Shown here: in pieces, positions 8,502-16,576 of the stretch
Layout of the letters: each line of letters starts with the position of its first letter
Position numbering within the stretch: the first letter of the stretch is position 1
Assembly: GCA_963749875.1 (NCBI GenBank)
Contig: CAVVOX010000008.1
Coordinates: 62,001 to 126,000 of the forward strand
Source of the DNA: JAHQVI01 sp963749875
Lineage (GTDB): Bacteria > Pseudomonadota > Alphaproteobacteria > Rhizobiales > Rhodomicrobiaceae
Direction: 5' to 3'
Length of the DNA: 64,000 nt
The notes under the pieces: generated by a model
Told to the model about the DNA's origin: nothing
Database searches by the model: none
Seen by the model: only the letters and a program-made list of their open reading frames with translations
Program-made: the position numbers and the translations under genes

Positions 8502-9518
8502 ATGCAGAAGGTTAGCATCATCGGTCTGGATATAGCCAAGAATACGTTTCACGCGCATGGCGCTGGGGCGGATGGCTCTGTGCTGCTCAGAAAAGCATTA
8601 CCGCGCAGCCGCGTGTTGGAGTTTCTGGCACGAATTGCCCCTTGCGCCATTGCGATGGAAGCTTGCTCCGGGGCGCACTATTGGGGTCGGAAAATCAGGG
8701 CTCTCGGCCGCGAAGTTCGTTTGCTCGCGCCGCGATACGTGAAACCATATGTGAAGCGACAGAAAAACGATGCTGCAGACGCTGAGGCGATCGCGGAAGC
8801 CGCATCAAGGCCGTCGATGAGATTTGTGGCGGTGAAGAGCGCAGAGCAGCAAGGGCAGGCAATGGTGTTGAAGACGCGCGATCTACTGGCCGGACAAAAA
8901 ACGCAGACGATCAACGCCTTGCGCGGGCACATGGCCGAACACGGGATCATCGCACCAAAAGGAACACAGCATTTGGTTCGGCTGCAGGAGGCGCTTGAGA
9001 TGAACGGAAGCGGGCTGCCCGCGCCGGTTGTGGCACTGTGCGATCTGTTGCTGGATCAGATCCGACACCTGACGGACCGTATTGACGGGCTGACAATCCA
9101 AATTCGCCAGGCAGTGCGGGACAATGAGATCGCACAGCGGCTCAGCATGATCCCCGGGGTTGGCCCAATCACGGCGATGACCTTGGCTACACTTGCGCCA
9201 CCAGCGGAAATGTTCAGGAAAGGGCGCGACTTCGCGGCTTGGGCCGGGCTAACACCGCGACAACATTCAACCGGCGGCAAAACACGTCTCGGTCGCACCT
9301 CGAAGATGGGCCAAAAGGACATCCGGCGCTTGCTGATCATCGGCGCAATGTCGGTCATACAGGGGGCCGGGAGGCGGGGAGGAGCTCCGGCGGGCACGTG
9401 GCTTGCGCGGATGCTGAGCCGCAAACCGAAAATGCTGGTCGCGGTCGCGTTGGCCAACAAAATGGCGCGTATCTGTGAGCGCTTGCCGCTCACGGTGAAC
9501 GTTCGCTCTGGGCCTTGA
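8502..9518 (+). CDS. IS110-family (IS1111-like) transposase
   Basis: 338 residues, DEDD RuvC-like transposase. The probable catalytic residues are Asp10 (GLDIAKN), Glu53 (AMEACSG), Asp90 and Asp93 (KNDAADAEA). The C-terminal Transposase_20 domain holds LSMIPGVGPITAMTLATLA (about 214-232) and TPRQHSTGG (about 251-259), whose serine matches the catalytic Ser known in this family. ATG 8502 is chosen over an earlier in-frame ATG at 8430 because AGGAGGGG lies just upstream and homology begins at MQKVSIIGLD. Length and motifs are intact, so it is probably active. Confidence 0.92.
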   Translation: MQKVSIIGLDIAKNTFHAHGAGADGSVLLRKALPRSRVLEFLARIAPCAIAMEACSGAHYWGRKIRALGREVRLLAPRYVKPYVKRQKNDAADAEAIAEAASRPSMRFVAVKSAEQQGQAMVLKTRDLLAGQKTQTINALRGHMAEHGIIAPKGTQHLVRLQEALEMNGSGLPAPVVALCDLLLDQIRHLTDRIDGLTIQIRQAVRDNEIAQRLSMIPGVGPITAMTLATLAPPAEMFRKGRDFAAWAGLTPRQHSTGGKTRLGRTSKMGQKDIRRLLIIGAMSVIQGAGRRGGAPAGTWLARMLSRKPKMLVAVALANKMARICERLPLTVNVRSGP

Positions 9519-9820
9519 TCGCTCGGGGCGGCGCCTACGAGCTTCCGGCGCAGGCTTGATAGCCTCATCGGAGTTGGGGAAGCGGCAGTTCTGAACGGAG
9601 GTCATGGGAATAACGCGGAAGAGAACCGGAGCGGGAGAACCAGTTGTCAACGGAGCGGCATCGACCGCGATCCGCCGATTTGGACCCGGTCCGCGAACTC
9701 ACCATGAGGGCCCGCGGCATCAAAGGCCGCACAGAGAGGCCGAATACACGTAGGAACTCAACCGCTTCTCCCGTTGCCAACCGAAAGAAAATGCTTGCGA
9801 CCCCGGGGGCGTCCATACAC
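9519..9820 (+). ncRNA. Candidate bridge RNA (seekRNA) region of the IS1111-like element
   Basis: About 300 bases without a convincing gene lie between the transposase stop and the right inverted repeat. In IS1111-group elements this right-end region is known to encode the RNA that guides the transposase to target and donor DNA. A notable match lies inside: GTCAACGG at 9646-9653 followed directly by AGCGG equals the reverse complement of the insertion site with three bases (CGG) omitted. This is inferred from position; no structure was computed. Confidence 0.35.
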
Positions 9821-10207
9821 GTTGACATGAAAGGCAAGCCCGAAGGTAAACCCTCCGGAAACCATCCCTTCGACCGCGTCTGCGCCGAAAAAGGCATTGA
9901 CCACCGGCTCACAAAACCGTTCCGGCCGCAAACCAATGGTCTTGTCGAGCGCTTCAACCGTCGGATCGCAGAAGCCATCGGCAGAGAGCGAAAACGCGGC
10001 ATCGCTCATCGGCTGTTCGCCTCCCATGCTGACCGCGACGCCTTCCCCAACAGCTTCGTCCGTGACTATAATCATACCAGTCTCAAATGCCTCGGCTATC
10101 AGGCCCCGCTCCACCCCCTTGCCAATCTTGCGGGACCGAACGCGGAGGCGGGGACATGCCCGGACGCGCGTTGCGCCAGGCGCAGATCAATCCAAGAAGA
10201 AGGCTAA
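9821..10207 (+). pseudogene. IS481-type transposase, C-terminal part
   Basis: Continuation of the interrupted transposase: VDMKGKPEGKPSG, FDRVCAEKGIDHRLTKPFRP, QTNGLVERFNRRIAEAIGRE and the end LKCLGYQAPLHPLANLAGPN. The catalytic Glu lies in NGLVERFNRR. The last 16 codons (GTCPDARCARRR onward, from about 10150) match the right arm of the dispersed palindromic repeat found elsewhere in the window, so the true 3' end of the element is blurred. The gene is non-functional because of the nested insertion. Confidence 0.8.
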
Positions 10208-10408
10208 GAAACGGCCGCATTGATGCCTGTCACATTTCCCAGAGTTTGCTGCACACCGGTTTGTGACTATGCCGAGCAAGACATTTTGCCTGAATATGCC
10301 TGTTATAGGCAAATCCGCATTTCCGCATTCCTAAATCCCGACAATACCCCCCATGTTTCGCCTTATATGGCGGTATGATGGGATGACACGAATGATCCGA
10401 GAGAATGC

Positions 10409-11416
10409 ATGACATTTTTCATCCGCCGCGCCGTTGGCGCATCATCAGCCTGGAGCGGTCGCGCCTTTCCCGCTTTGTCATCCCTTGCGGTGGGGGCTTT
10501 TGCCCTTCTTGCTCTGGTCTCCCAGGCACAGGCGGCGTTCCGCCAGTCTCCGGGCGGCCGCATCGCCATCGATCTTGGCGCCGCCTTCACCCCATCCAAC
10601 CGCTTTTCCGGCTTCGTCGATAAGAGCACGGGGGCGTCCTTCGCCGTCATTGAGCTGCCCGCCGCTGCCTATGACAAGCTCAAGACCATCCCGGACAGCA
10701 AGGAGGCGCTCGCGAATGAGGGCTTCAGCGGCACGGAAAAGGCGAAGCTGAAAGGCCGTGAGGGCACTTTCGTCTATCTCGTCGGCAAACAGAAAACGCC
10801 CGCCGGCGAAGTGACCAAATTCGTGCTGATCTTTAGCGAGAAAGACGTTACGGGGGTGATCGTCGTCAATGTGCCCCAGGAAGCGATCGATGCCGGCACA
10901 TATAGCCGCGAAGGCATCGAGGCAATCCTTGCAACCGCCACCGTGCGCGACCCGCCGGATCCCAACGCGCTGTTCCGCTTCGGCTATCTCGGACCATTCA
11001 AGGAAGCATTCGACCATGGCGGTATGACAAAAGCCTACAACATGTCGGTCGCCCAGCCGGGGACCGGCGAGAACCAACTGGTCAAGGAGCCGATGTTGCT
11101 GGTGTCGTCATCCGTTCACGGCGATGCCATCGATGCAAAAGCCCAGGCTACCAAGTCGTTTGCGGAGCTTGGCGGCATGAAGGAGAGACAGATCGATGAC
11201 GAGAAGGAGGTCACGATCGGAGACCTCAAGGGCTATCAGATCACCGGCGAGGCGACCTACGCCGCAAGCGGGGATAAGATCGCTATCCACCTTGTGCTGC
11301 TCTCGGGTGAGCCCTTCGGCTATTTCATGTTCCTCGGCAGCGTACCGATCGCCGACAAGCAGAAGATGATGCCGGAGATCGAAAAGGTGATCGCCAGCTT
11401 CGAGCTCGTGAAGTAG
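10409..11416 (+). CDS. Secreted protein of unknown function with two similar halves
   Basis: 335 residues. A long signal peptide (about residues 1-43, hydrophobic SSLAVGAFALLALVSQAQA with an AQA cleavage site) is followed by about 290 exported residues. The export domain begins FRQSPGGRIAIDLGAAFTPS and contains two roughly 130-residue halves of mixed alpha/beta character, the second starting near LLVSSSVHGDAIDA and ending GEPFGYFMFLGSVPIADKQK. No catalytic or metal motif is visible. It stands alone between mobile-element debris and a repeat, with no evident operon partner. Probably a periplasmic protein. Confidence 0.75.
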   Translation: MTFFIRRAVGASSAWSGRAFPALSSLAVGAFALLALVSQAQAAFRQSPGGRIAIDLGAAFTPSNRFSGFVDKSTGASFAVIELPAAAYDKLKTIPDSKEALANEGFSGTEKAKLKGREGTFVYLVGKQKTPAGEVTKFVLIFSEKDVTGVIVVNVPQEAIDAGTYSREGIEAILATATVRDPPDPNALFRFGYLGPFKEAFDHGGMTKAYNMSVAQPGTGENQLVKEPMLLVSSSVHGDAIDAKAQATKSFAELGGMKERQIDDEKEVTIGDLKGYQITGEATYAASGDKIAIHLVLLSGEPFGYFMFLGSVPIADKQKMMPEIEKVIASFELVK

Positions 11417-11540
11417 GGGGCAAGGATGCGCGGCTGAATATGAGCGCGAGGCGGACAAACGCGGCATGCGCGGTCCGGCACGGCTCTTATGGCGAATGGG
11501 GCACGGAGAGATGATCTTAGGGACGATCCAAATCGTCGGC

Positions 11541-11669
11541 TAGATCAACCCGCGTTTAAGCGGAATCACTTGAACGCGGTTAAGTTGATCTACATCAAAA
11601 GGCGAGCGCAACTGTTCCCGCGTCCATCCCCGCTTTCGCGGGGACATGCTTGGACGCGCGTTGCGCTAG
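11541..11669 (+). repeat. R1 palindromic repeat, full copy
   Basis: Two adjacent palindromes. Arm A runs TAGATCAACCCGCGTTTAAG...CTTGAACGCGGTTAAGTTGATCTA (11541-11592). Arm B runs from GCGCAACTGTTCCCGCGTCC through CCCCGCTTTCGCGGGG to GGACGCGCGTTGCGC (about 11606-11667). The copy is bounded by TA on both sides. It occupies most of the non-coding stretch between 11417 and the desaturase gene, in which I see no gene. Confidence 0.85.
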
Positions 11670-11944
11670 AACGGTGATATTACAATCATAAAGCCTATGG
11701 GAACGATGGGGCCGATCTTTTGCGCCAAATTGCAGCGCGTCGCTTCGAGCGCCTCGATGACCTGATCGTTGTCTAACTTAAGAACTGGTGTCACTCTGAG
11801 GGGCAGGCCAGAGCAATACCGAATCTCCAACAATTCGGGCAAAAGAGTGCGCGCCGAGCATACGGCCCCGCATGGTCACTTCATCATAATCCTTCAATGG
11901 TATGTTCGGTTCGCAGGCCGTGATATCCTTTTGTAAGACCCCCA

Positions 11945-13057
11945 ATGCGCGACCCGGAGGACATCATATCGAGGATGATCATGCGGTTGGTCGCGGGATT
12001 GGCTCATGAACAAACGCGGATGGAGCGAATTTTGGAACACGCTGGCGACCTCACCCAGACCGTAAATGCTCGCGATTGGACAAAGATTTTCGGCCGCTAT
12101 CGTGGCCCAAGCCACGCTCGTAGCATGTTTGAACTGATGATCACCGGCGGTCCGTTCGTGCTGCTTTGGGTCCTGACCTGGGCTGCCCTCGACGTTGGCT
12201 ATTGGCTTAGCCTGGTCATCGCACTGCCAACGGCAGGCTTTCTCGTCCGTCTTTTCATGATTCAACATGATTGCGGCCACGGGGCGTTCTTCCGACATCG
12301 CCTTGTCAACGACTGGGTGGGGCGGGTGATCGGTGTGCTGACACTTACGCCCTATGATTTCTGGCGGCGCAGCCATGCCATCCATCACGCGAACTCAGGC
12401 AATCTCGATCATCGCGGCATTGGCGACGTCGCTACGCTGACCGTGGACGAATATCTCAGTCTCACTTGGTGGGGGAGGATGCGCTATCGGTTGTACCGTC
12501 ATCCAATCGTCCTGTTCGGATTTGGCCCCGCATATCTGTTCATCCTGCGGCATCGGCTGCCCGTCGGGATGATGGGCAAGGGATGGCAGCCCTGGCTCAG
12601 TACCATGGGCACCAATGCCGGCATTGCCCTTCTCATCCTTGGAACCATGTGGCTGGTCGGTGTGAAACCGTTCTTGCTTGTGCATCTGCCGATTATCCTG
12701 CTCGCCGCCTCCATCGGGGTTTGGCTGTTCTATATCCAACATCAGTTCGAGGACACGTTTTGGACCGAGCGCTCCAACTGGACCTTGCACGAGGCTGCCC
12801 TGCATGGCAGCTCGCACTACGCCCTGCCTGGCGTTCTCCGTTGGTTCACGGCCAATATCGGCGTGCACCACGTGCATCATCTCTGCAGTCGAATTCCTTA
12901 TTATCGTTTACCGCAGGTGTTGCGCGATTATCCCGAACTCAGAGCCGTCGGGCGGTTGACGCTGCTCCAGAGTCTTGGCTGTGTGCGGCTTACACTCTGG
13001 GACCAAACCCGCCGCAAGCTAATTTCATTTAATGAGGTGCGAAGATCGCAGTCGTGA
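11945..13057 (+). CDS. Membrane fatty acid desaturase (acyl-lipid type)
   Basis: 370 residues with the three histidine boxes of di-iron desaturases: HDCGH (about 108), HAIHH (about 143) and HHVHH (about 306). Four hydrophobic stretches surround them (PFVLLWVLTWAALDVG, SLVIALPTAGFLVRLF, AGIALLILGTMWLVGV, LLVHLPIILLAASIGVWLF), the usual two pairs of helices with the boxes facing the cytoplasm. The layout is closest to delta-12/omega-6-like enzymes, which add a second double bond to lipid acyl chains; regiospecificity cannot be read from sequence. The start is uncertain: the ATG at 11945 is used, but the one at 12021 would better fit relatives. Confidence 0.85.
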   Translation: MRDPEDIISRMIMRLVAGLAHEQTRMERILEHAGDLTQTVNARDWTKIFGRYRGPSHARSMFELMITGGPFVLLWVLTWAALDVGYWLSLVIALPTAGFLVRLFMIQHDCGHGAFFRHRLVNDWVGRVIGVLTLTPYDFWRRSHAIHHANSGNLDHRGIGDVATLTVDEYLSLTWWGRMRYRLYRHPIVLFGFGPAYLFILRHRLPVGMMGKGWQPWLSTMGTNAGIALLILGTMWLVGVKPFLLVHLPIILLAASIGVWLFYIQHQFEDTFWTERSNWTLHEAALHGSSHYALPGVLRWFTANIGVHHVHHLCSRIPYYRLPQVLRDYPELRAVGRLTLLQSLGCVRLTLWDQTRRKLISFNEVRRSQS

Positions 13058-13259
13058 GGCCATAGGGACGGTCAGAATCGTGTGCATCTGATCGCTTATT
13101 TCGGGCGCAGATCAGGGCAGATATCTCGTCACAGCTTATCGCGGAGCGCCATCTCGCCGAACGGCAAGTCGGCTTATCGCACCAGCGCGATCTCCTCGCG
13201 CGTCAGGTGAAACACGCTGCTCGGCTGACGCGTTGACCGTCAATGCGGGCGGATGATTA

Positions 13260-13676
13260 GTAAGCGTCCGGTCAGCGAGCCTTTGAGATTTCGCCCAATC
13301 GGCTGAAGTTACGTCGCCAATTCCGTATTTAGCGACGTAACGAGAGTGTCCGATGGCTAAGATGGAGATTTGGACGGGGTGCGAACGGCGGCGCAAGTGG
13401 TCGGACGAGCGGAAGCTGCAGATCCTTGAGGAGGTGGCTACAAGCGGTTTCAGCGTTTCGGAGATTGCCCGTCGGCATGATGTCGTTCCCCAGCAAATCT
13501 ATACTTGGCGCCGCCAGCTTCTTGGCAAAGCGAAAGCCGGAGCCGTCGAGCAGGAAGAGCTGCCAGTCTTTCTTCCCGTTTCAATTGTTGCCGAACCGGG
13601 AGAACCGGAACCGGCGGGAAAGCGGCAAGCTCCTGAGGAGAAGAAACCAAGGAGCGCCGGACGGCCGGACGCTTAC
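13260..13676 (+). mobile_element. 417-bp IS66-derived element with intact ends
   Basis: Perfect 12-bp terminal inverted repeats: GTAAGCGTCCGG at 13260-13271 and its complement at 13665-13676; GTAAGCG is the usual IS66-family terminus. Only the first small gene of IS66 (orfA) lies inside. The orfB (IS66 Orf2) and transposase genes are missing, so this is an internally deleted, non-autonomous derivative. It abuts the IS630 remnant on its right. No 8-bp target duplication could be matched across the two flanks (GATGATTA and CTTTCATC). Confidence 0.75.
13353..13676 (+). pseudogene. IS66-family OrfA (TnpA-like), C-terminus lost
   Basis: The first about 95 residues are a typical IS66 OrfA: MEIWTGCERRRKWSDERKLQ, FSVSEIARRHDVVPQQIYTW (helix-turn-helix) and RRQLLGKAKAG, then the LPVFLPVSIV strand. 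The frame then runs into the right terminal repeat (GRPDAY) and on into unrelated IS630 DNA, so the native C-terminus is gone. OrfA is a DNA-binding accessory protein needed for IS66 transposition; alone it cannot transpose the element. Confidence 0.75.
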
Positions 13677-14123
13677 CTTTCATCGATGAACACCAGCTTT
13701 TCGGGATCAAGAGCGGGCTGCGCCTTGCGCCATGTCTCACGCGCTTCGGCCACGTCAGCGCGAAGTTGCTCCTCGGCCAGCACGCTTTTTTTTGAAGCTG
13801 TAGCCTTTGGCGAGAAAGAAACGGGACATCGCGCTCTTGGAGGTGACGATGCCTCGCGCGGCGAGTTCGTCAACGAGTTCCTTCAACGTCACGTCTGCCG
13901 TGGCCGTCACCCGCGCGATCAACCATTCGGCATGGGCCTCAAGCGGAGAGACCCGTCCGCCTGAGCCCGGCCTGGGGGCTGTGCGACCATCGGCGCGGTA
14001 GGCCTGCATCCACTTCACCGCAGTGGAGTCCGCAATCTGGAACACCTTTGCCTGGCTGCGAGCCGAGTAGCCCTTCTCAACCGAACGGATCAACCGGATC
14101 CGCAAATCCTCCGAATACCCCAT
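13677..14123 (-). pseudogene. IS630-family transposase remnant, frameshifted and truncated
   Basis: On the minus strand MGYSEDLRIRLIRSVEKGYS, the helix-turn-helix STAVKWMQAYRADG and TLKELVDELAARG identify an IS630 transposase N-terminus. At an 8-A run (complement of 13787-13794) the frame breaks after GYSFKKK; the expected continuation (KSVLAEEQLRADVAEARETW, KAQPALDPEKLVFIDE) lies in another frame. The sequence stops just after the first catalytic Asp (FIDE), where the IS66-derived element begins. The shift could once have been a translational slippage site, but the loss of the C-terminal half makes the gene dead. Confidence 0.8.
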
Positions 14124-14215
14124 GAGCCCCCCGCAGCGCTTTAACACCGCGGAGAACTCAACTGCGTCGGTCCAATTGTAAATCCATAATCAATTCCTCG
14201 GATGCGGGAATGGCT

Positions 14216-14296
14216 CTAGATCAAAAGGCGAGCGCAACTGTTCCCGCGTCCATCCCCGCCTTCGCGGGGACATGCTTGGACGCGCGTTGCGCTAGA
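14216..14296 (+). repeat. R1 palindromic repeat, arm B copy
   Basis: CTAGATCAAAAGGCGAGCGC through CCCCGCCTTCGCGGGG to GGACGCGCGTTGCGCTAGA. This copy keeps the TA-bounded start and all of arm B but lacks arm A. Its right edge supplies the TAG stop codon of the DUF3144 gene read from the other strand. Confidence 0.85.
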
Positions 14297-14588
14297 GGCT
14301 CGGGTCGGCGAGGTGATTGCGGAGCATCTCCTGATACGCCTTCATCATCTCGTTGACGAACGGTTCGTGTTCATCCACCTGGAGCACATTTTTCGCCACA
14401 TGGGCGTTATAACGCGCGGCTGCATAGAGAAATATCATATGCAGATCGGTCGCGTTCACTGCGCGATTCTGCCTGTTCGCCAGGTCGATAAATCGGTCGG
14501 CGAGCGCGATGAACCGTTCATCCGTCATTTCAGGCGCACCTTCTGCCGACCGGGGCTCGCCTTGTTTTTGCTTCCGCTCCTCGTCCAT
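14292..14588 (-). CDS. DUF3144-like small protein
   Basis: 98 residues from the ATG at 14588 (longer starts to 14738 run through unrelated sequence). The conserved part is MTDERFIALADRFIDLANRQ, VNATDLHMIFLYAAARYNAH and FVNEMMKAYQEMLRNHLADP, a small all-helical protein resembling DUF3144. No function is established. The stop codon (complement of 14292-14294) lies in the edge of the R1 repeat, so the native C-terminus may have been replaced on insertion. An N-terminal hydrophilic stretch rich in Glu/Lys (residues 1-20) precedes the domain. Confidence 0.65.
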   Translation of the reverse strand: MDEERKQKQGEPRSAEGAPEMTDERFIALADRFIDLANRQNRAVNATDLHMIFLYAAARYNAHVAKNVLQVDEHEPFVNEMMKAYQEMLRNHLADPSL

Positions 14589-14873
14589 TTTGGATGTCCG
14601 CTTTCCGGCTTCACATTCGGGGCGAACGGGGCAGCCCCGACGGGTCCGTGAGTTCGACCGTAACGGCATGCCCATATCCGCCTGCGTCGAGATGGGCTTG
14701 CCACGGCCATGAAATATCAGCCAATAAGGGCTGGTCAAAGCAGATCAGTCAAACGGTTTCGGCTGAGGAGCGGCGGCAAACGCCTATTGAATCGGGCGAT
14801 TTGCCAATCCAATATGGTGCTGGACAGCTTTGGTGGAAACGCAGTCGAAATGCAGACAAGATGCCGGTGATTT

Positions 14874-15107
14874 ATGCCTGATGTGGTCGTCGATACACGA
14901 GGCCTGAATTGCCTTTTACCCGTTATCAAAGCCCGCCGGACCTTTAAGACGCTGCCTGTCGGCGCCGTGATGGAGGTGCTCGCCACCGATCCTCTGGCCG
15001 AGGCCGACTTTCAGGATTTTTGTGAAGTGACGGGGGCCAATCTCGCGGGACCGAACACCTTCGCGGGGACAGGCTTGGACGCGCGTTGCGCTAGCCACTG
15101 CCCCTAA
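14874..15107 (+). pseudogene. TusA-like sulfur-carrier gene with replaced C-terminus
   Basis: The first about 53 residues are a TusA-family domain: VVVDTRGLNCLLPVIKARRT and VGAVMEVLATDPLAEADFQD, then FCEVTG. The active-site Cys is present (NCLLP), but the first proline of the usual CPxP motif is Leu. The last beta-strand of the fold is gone. From 15036 the frame reads ANLAGPNTFAGTGLDARCA, the same ungapped 59-base sequence, in the same frame, as the end of the IS481-type transposase (10121-10179). The gene was therefore probably cut by a recombination involving that element or repeat, and the protein is unlikely to fold normally. Confidence 0.65.
15058..15094 (+). repeat. R1 palindromic repeat, partial (right arm of B)
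   Basis: CCTTCGCGGGGACAGGCTTG then GACGCGCGTTGCGCTAG, one base different from the arm-B consensus. It forms the 3' end of the damaged TusA-like gene. Confidence 0.7.
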
Positions 15108-15488
15108 AATGGCGATGCCTATCTTTACATGACGTCCCACTGTCGCATCGCGCGGAAATTCGGCGCCTCAGGAATTCAACGAAGCCGTCGTCGGTGGGAT
15201 GCGGTGCTAAGCCGCGTCAATATAAGAATGCGCCGCACATCGTGTTCCTGGAACATATCAGTTTCAATGCAGTTGAATTGCTATGGCATACAAAAGCCCA
15301 GTATGTTTTAAGACGAGCGGGCTCGTTAGATCCTAGTGGTAATTACGGACTTACGACCCCCCGGGAGGAATGCGCTTACGCAATGGGTGGGGGACGCGAA
15401 ATAATATCCATGCGGTGGACGATGTCTAATCGCCAGCGCCATTCTTCCTTTTCTTATCAAATTTCAATCTAACAAATGAGGCCTTGTG
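15108..15488. other. Non-coding stretch before the TRAP operon
   Basis: About 380 bases with no supported gene; short frames here lack homology and ribosome binding sites. It should hold the promoter of the TRAP operon, but I could not pick out a convincing -35/-10 pair. Base composition falls to moderate AT near 15440-15480, just before the start. Confidence 0.4.
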
Positions 15489-16478
15489 ATGGGGATGAAG
15501 ATCCTGCCTGCCGTTGCAGCCGTATTTGCTGTAGCACTAAGTGCGTCGAATGCTAGTGCCCAGGGCATGGAGCTGCGTTTTGGCCATGTCGGCAAGCCCG
15601 GCTCGCTGTTTGAGCTTTCGGCGGAGAATTTTGCCGCCTGCACCAATCCGAAGCTGGGCGATAAGGCCGAGGTGCAGGTGTTCGGCTCCTCGCAGCTCGG
15701 CAATGACCGGGAGATGCTGCAGAAGCTGAAGCTCGGCCAGCTGACCTTTTCCCTGCCCTCCACGGTGATGTCCTCGGTGACGCCGGAATTCGGCGTGTTC
15801 GAGATGCCCTATATCATCCAGAGCCGCGATCATATGCGCAAGGTGCGCGATGAGGTGGTGATGAAGGCGCTGCAGGAGGCGGCCAAGAAGAAGGGCTACC
15901 GCATTCTCGGCGTCTGGGAGAACGGCTTCCGCCACATCACCAACAATGTCCGGCCGATCAACACGCCGGAGGATCTCAAGGGCATCAAGCTGCGCACGCC
16001 GAAGGGCGAATGGCGGGTGAAGATGTTCAAGGCCTATGGCGCCAATCCGACGCCGATGGCGTTCTCCGAGGTGTTCACCGCCCTCAAGACCGGCGTGATC
16101 GACGGCCAGGAAAACCCCTTCGCCCAGATCTATTCGGCCAAGTTCCAGGAAGTGCAGAAATATCTCTCGCTGACCGGCCATGTCTACACGCCGGCCTATG
16201 TGCTGGTGTCGGACACCCAGTTCGCCAAGCTGCCCGAGAACGTCCAGACGGTGCTGTCGGACTGCGCGAAGGCGAATTCGGAGTGGGTCTATAAGAAGGC
16301 GGCGGAGCTGGAAGACGATCTGCTCGGCAAGATCAAGGCGGCCGGCGTCGCGGTGAACGAGGCCGACAAGCAGGCCTTCATTGCGGCCTCCAAGCCGATC
16401 TATGAGGAGTTCTCCAGCACGGTCGAGGGCGGCCCGGAGCTGGTGAAATCGGTCCAGGATCTTGCGCCGAAGTCGTAA
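15489..16478 (+). CDS. TRAP transporter substrate-binding protein (DctP family)
   Basis: 329 residues. A signal peptide (ILPAVAAVFAVALSASNASA, cleaved after ASA) leads to a DctP fold: LRFGHVGKPGSLFELSAENF, QVFGSSQLGNDREMLQKLKL, then the hallmark stretch LKGIKLRTPKGEWRVKMFKA with the conserved Arg that binds substrate carboxylate, and EVFTALKTGVIDGQENPFAQ. It would capture an organic acid in the periplasm. GTG 15486 and ATG 15495 are alternative starts. The small permease gene follows, but the large permease gene is missing, so transport through this operon is doubtful. Confidence 0.92.
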   Translation: MGMKILPAVAAVFAVALSASNASAQGMELRFGHVGKPGSLFELSAENFAACTNPKLGDKAEVQVFGSSQLGNDREMLQKLKLGQLTFSLPSTVMSSVTPEFGVFEMPYIIQSRDHMRKVRDEVVMKALQEAAKKKGYRILGVWENGFRHITNNVRPINTPEDLKGIKLRTPKGEWRVKMFKAYGANPTPMAFSEVFTALKTGVIDGQENPFAQIYSAKFQEVQKYLSLTGHVYTPAYVLVSDTQFAKLPENVQTVLSDCAKANSEWVYKKAAELEDDLLGKIKAAGVAVNEADKQAFIAASKPIYEEFSSTVEGGPELVKSVQDLAPKS

Positions 16479-16494
16479 GCTGGCCTATTGAGAG

Positions 16495-16519
16495 GGGCGG
16501 CGTCTCCGCCGCCCTTATT
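16495..16519 (+). terminator. Intercistronic hairpin between dctP-like and dctQ-like genes
   Basis: GGGCGGCG (16495-16502), a 4-base loop, then CGCCGCCC (16507-16514) followed by TTATT. Such a hairpin after the binding-protein gene is commonly an attenuator or mRNA stabiliser that keeps the binding protein in excess over the membrane subunits. Confidence 0.55.
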
Positions 16520-16576
16520 CCTGCCTTTTGCATCTTGCCTCTCGTCAAAGAGGATCGCTTTTCAAAGAGGATAGAT

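Larger units (their letters stand above)
8416..9820 (+). mobile_element. Complete IS110-family element (IS1111-like), nested in the IS481-type gene
   Basis: The host gene reads ...EFTDRSA up to 8415 and VDMKGKPEGKPSG from 9821, which is contiguous in relatives, so about 1405 bp were inserted cleanly. The insert carries one transposase gene and subterminal inverted repeats TGGACGCCCC (8431-8440) and GGGGCGTCCA (9806-9815). Inverted repeats set slightly inside the ends, together with a long non-coding stretch after the transposase, fit the IS1111 group. The exact ends are uncertain by several bases and no target duplication is visible, as expected for this family. Confidence 0.85.

Noticed and set aside
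11489..11677. 62-codon frame before the desaturase gene
   Set aside because: Falls inside the R1 repeat and has no ribosome site.
13787..13794. 8-A run as an active frameshift signal
   Set aside because: The downstream frame is truncated by the IS66-derived element, so any slippage product would be incomplete.
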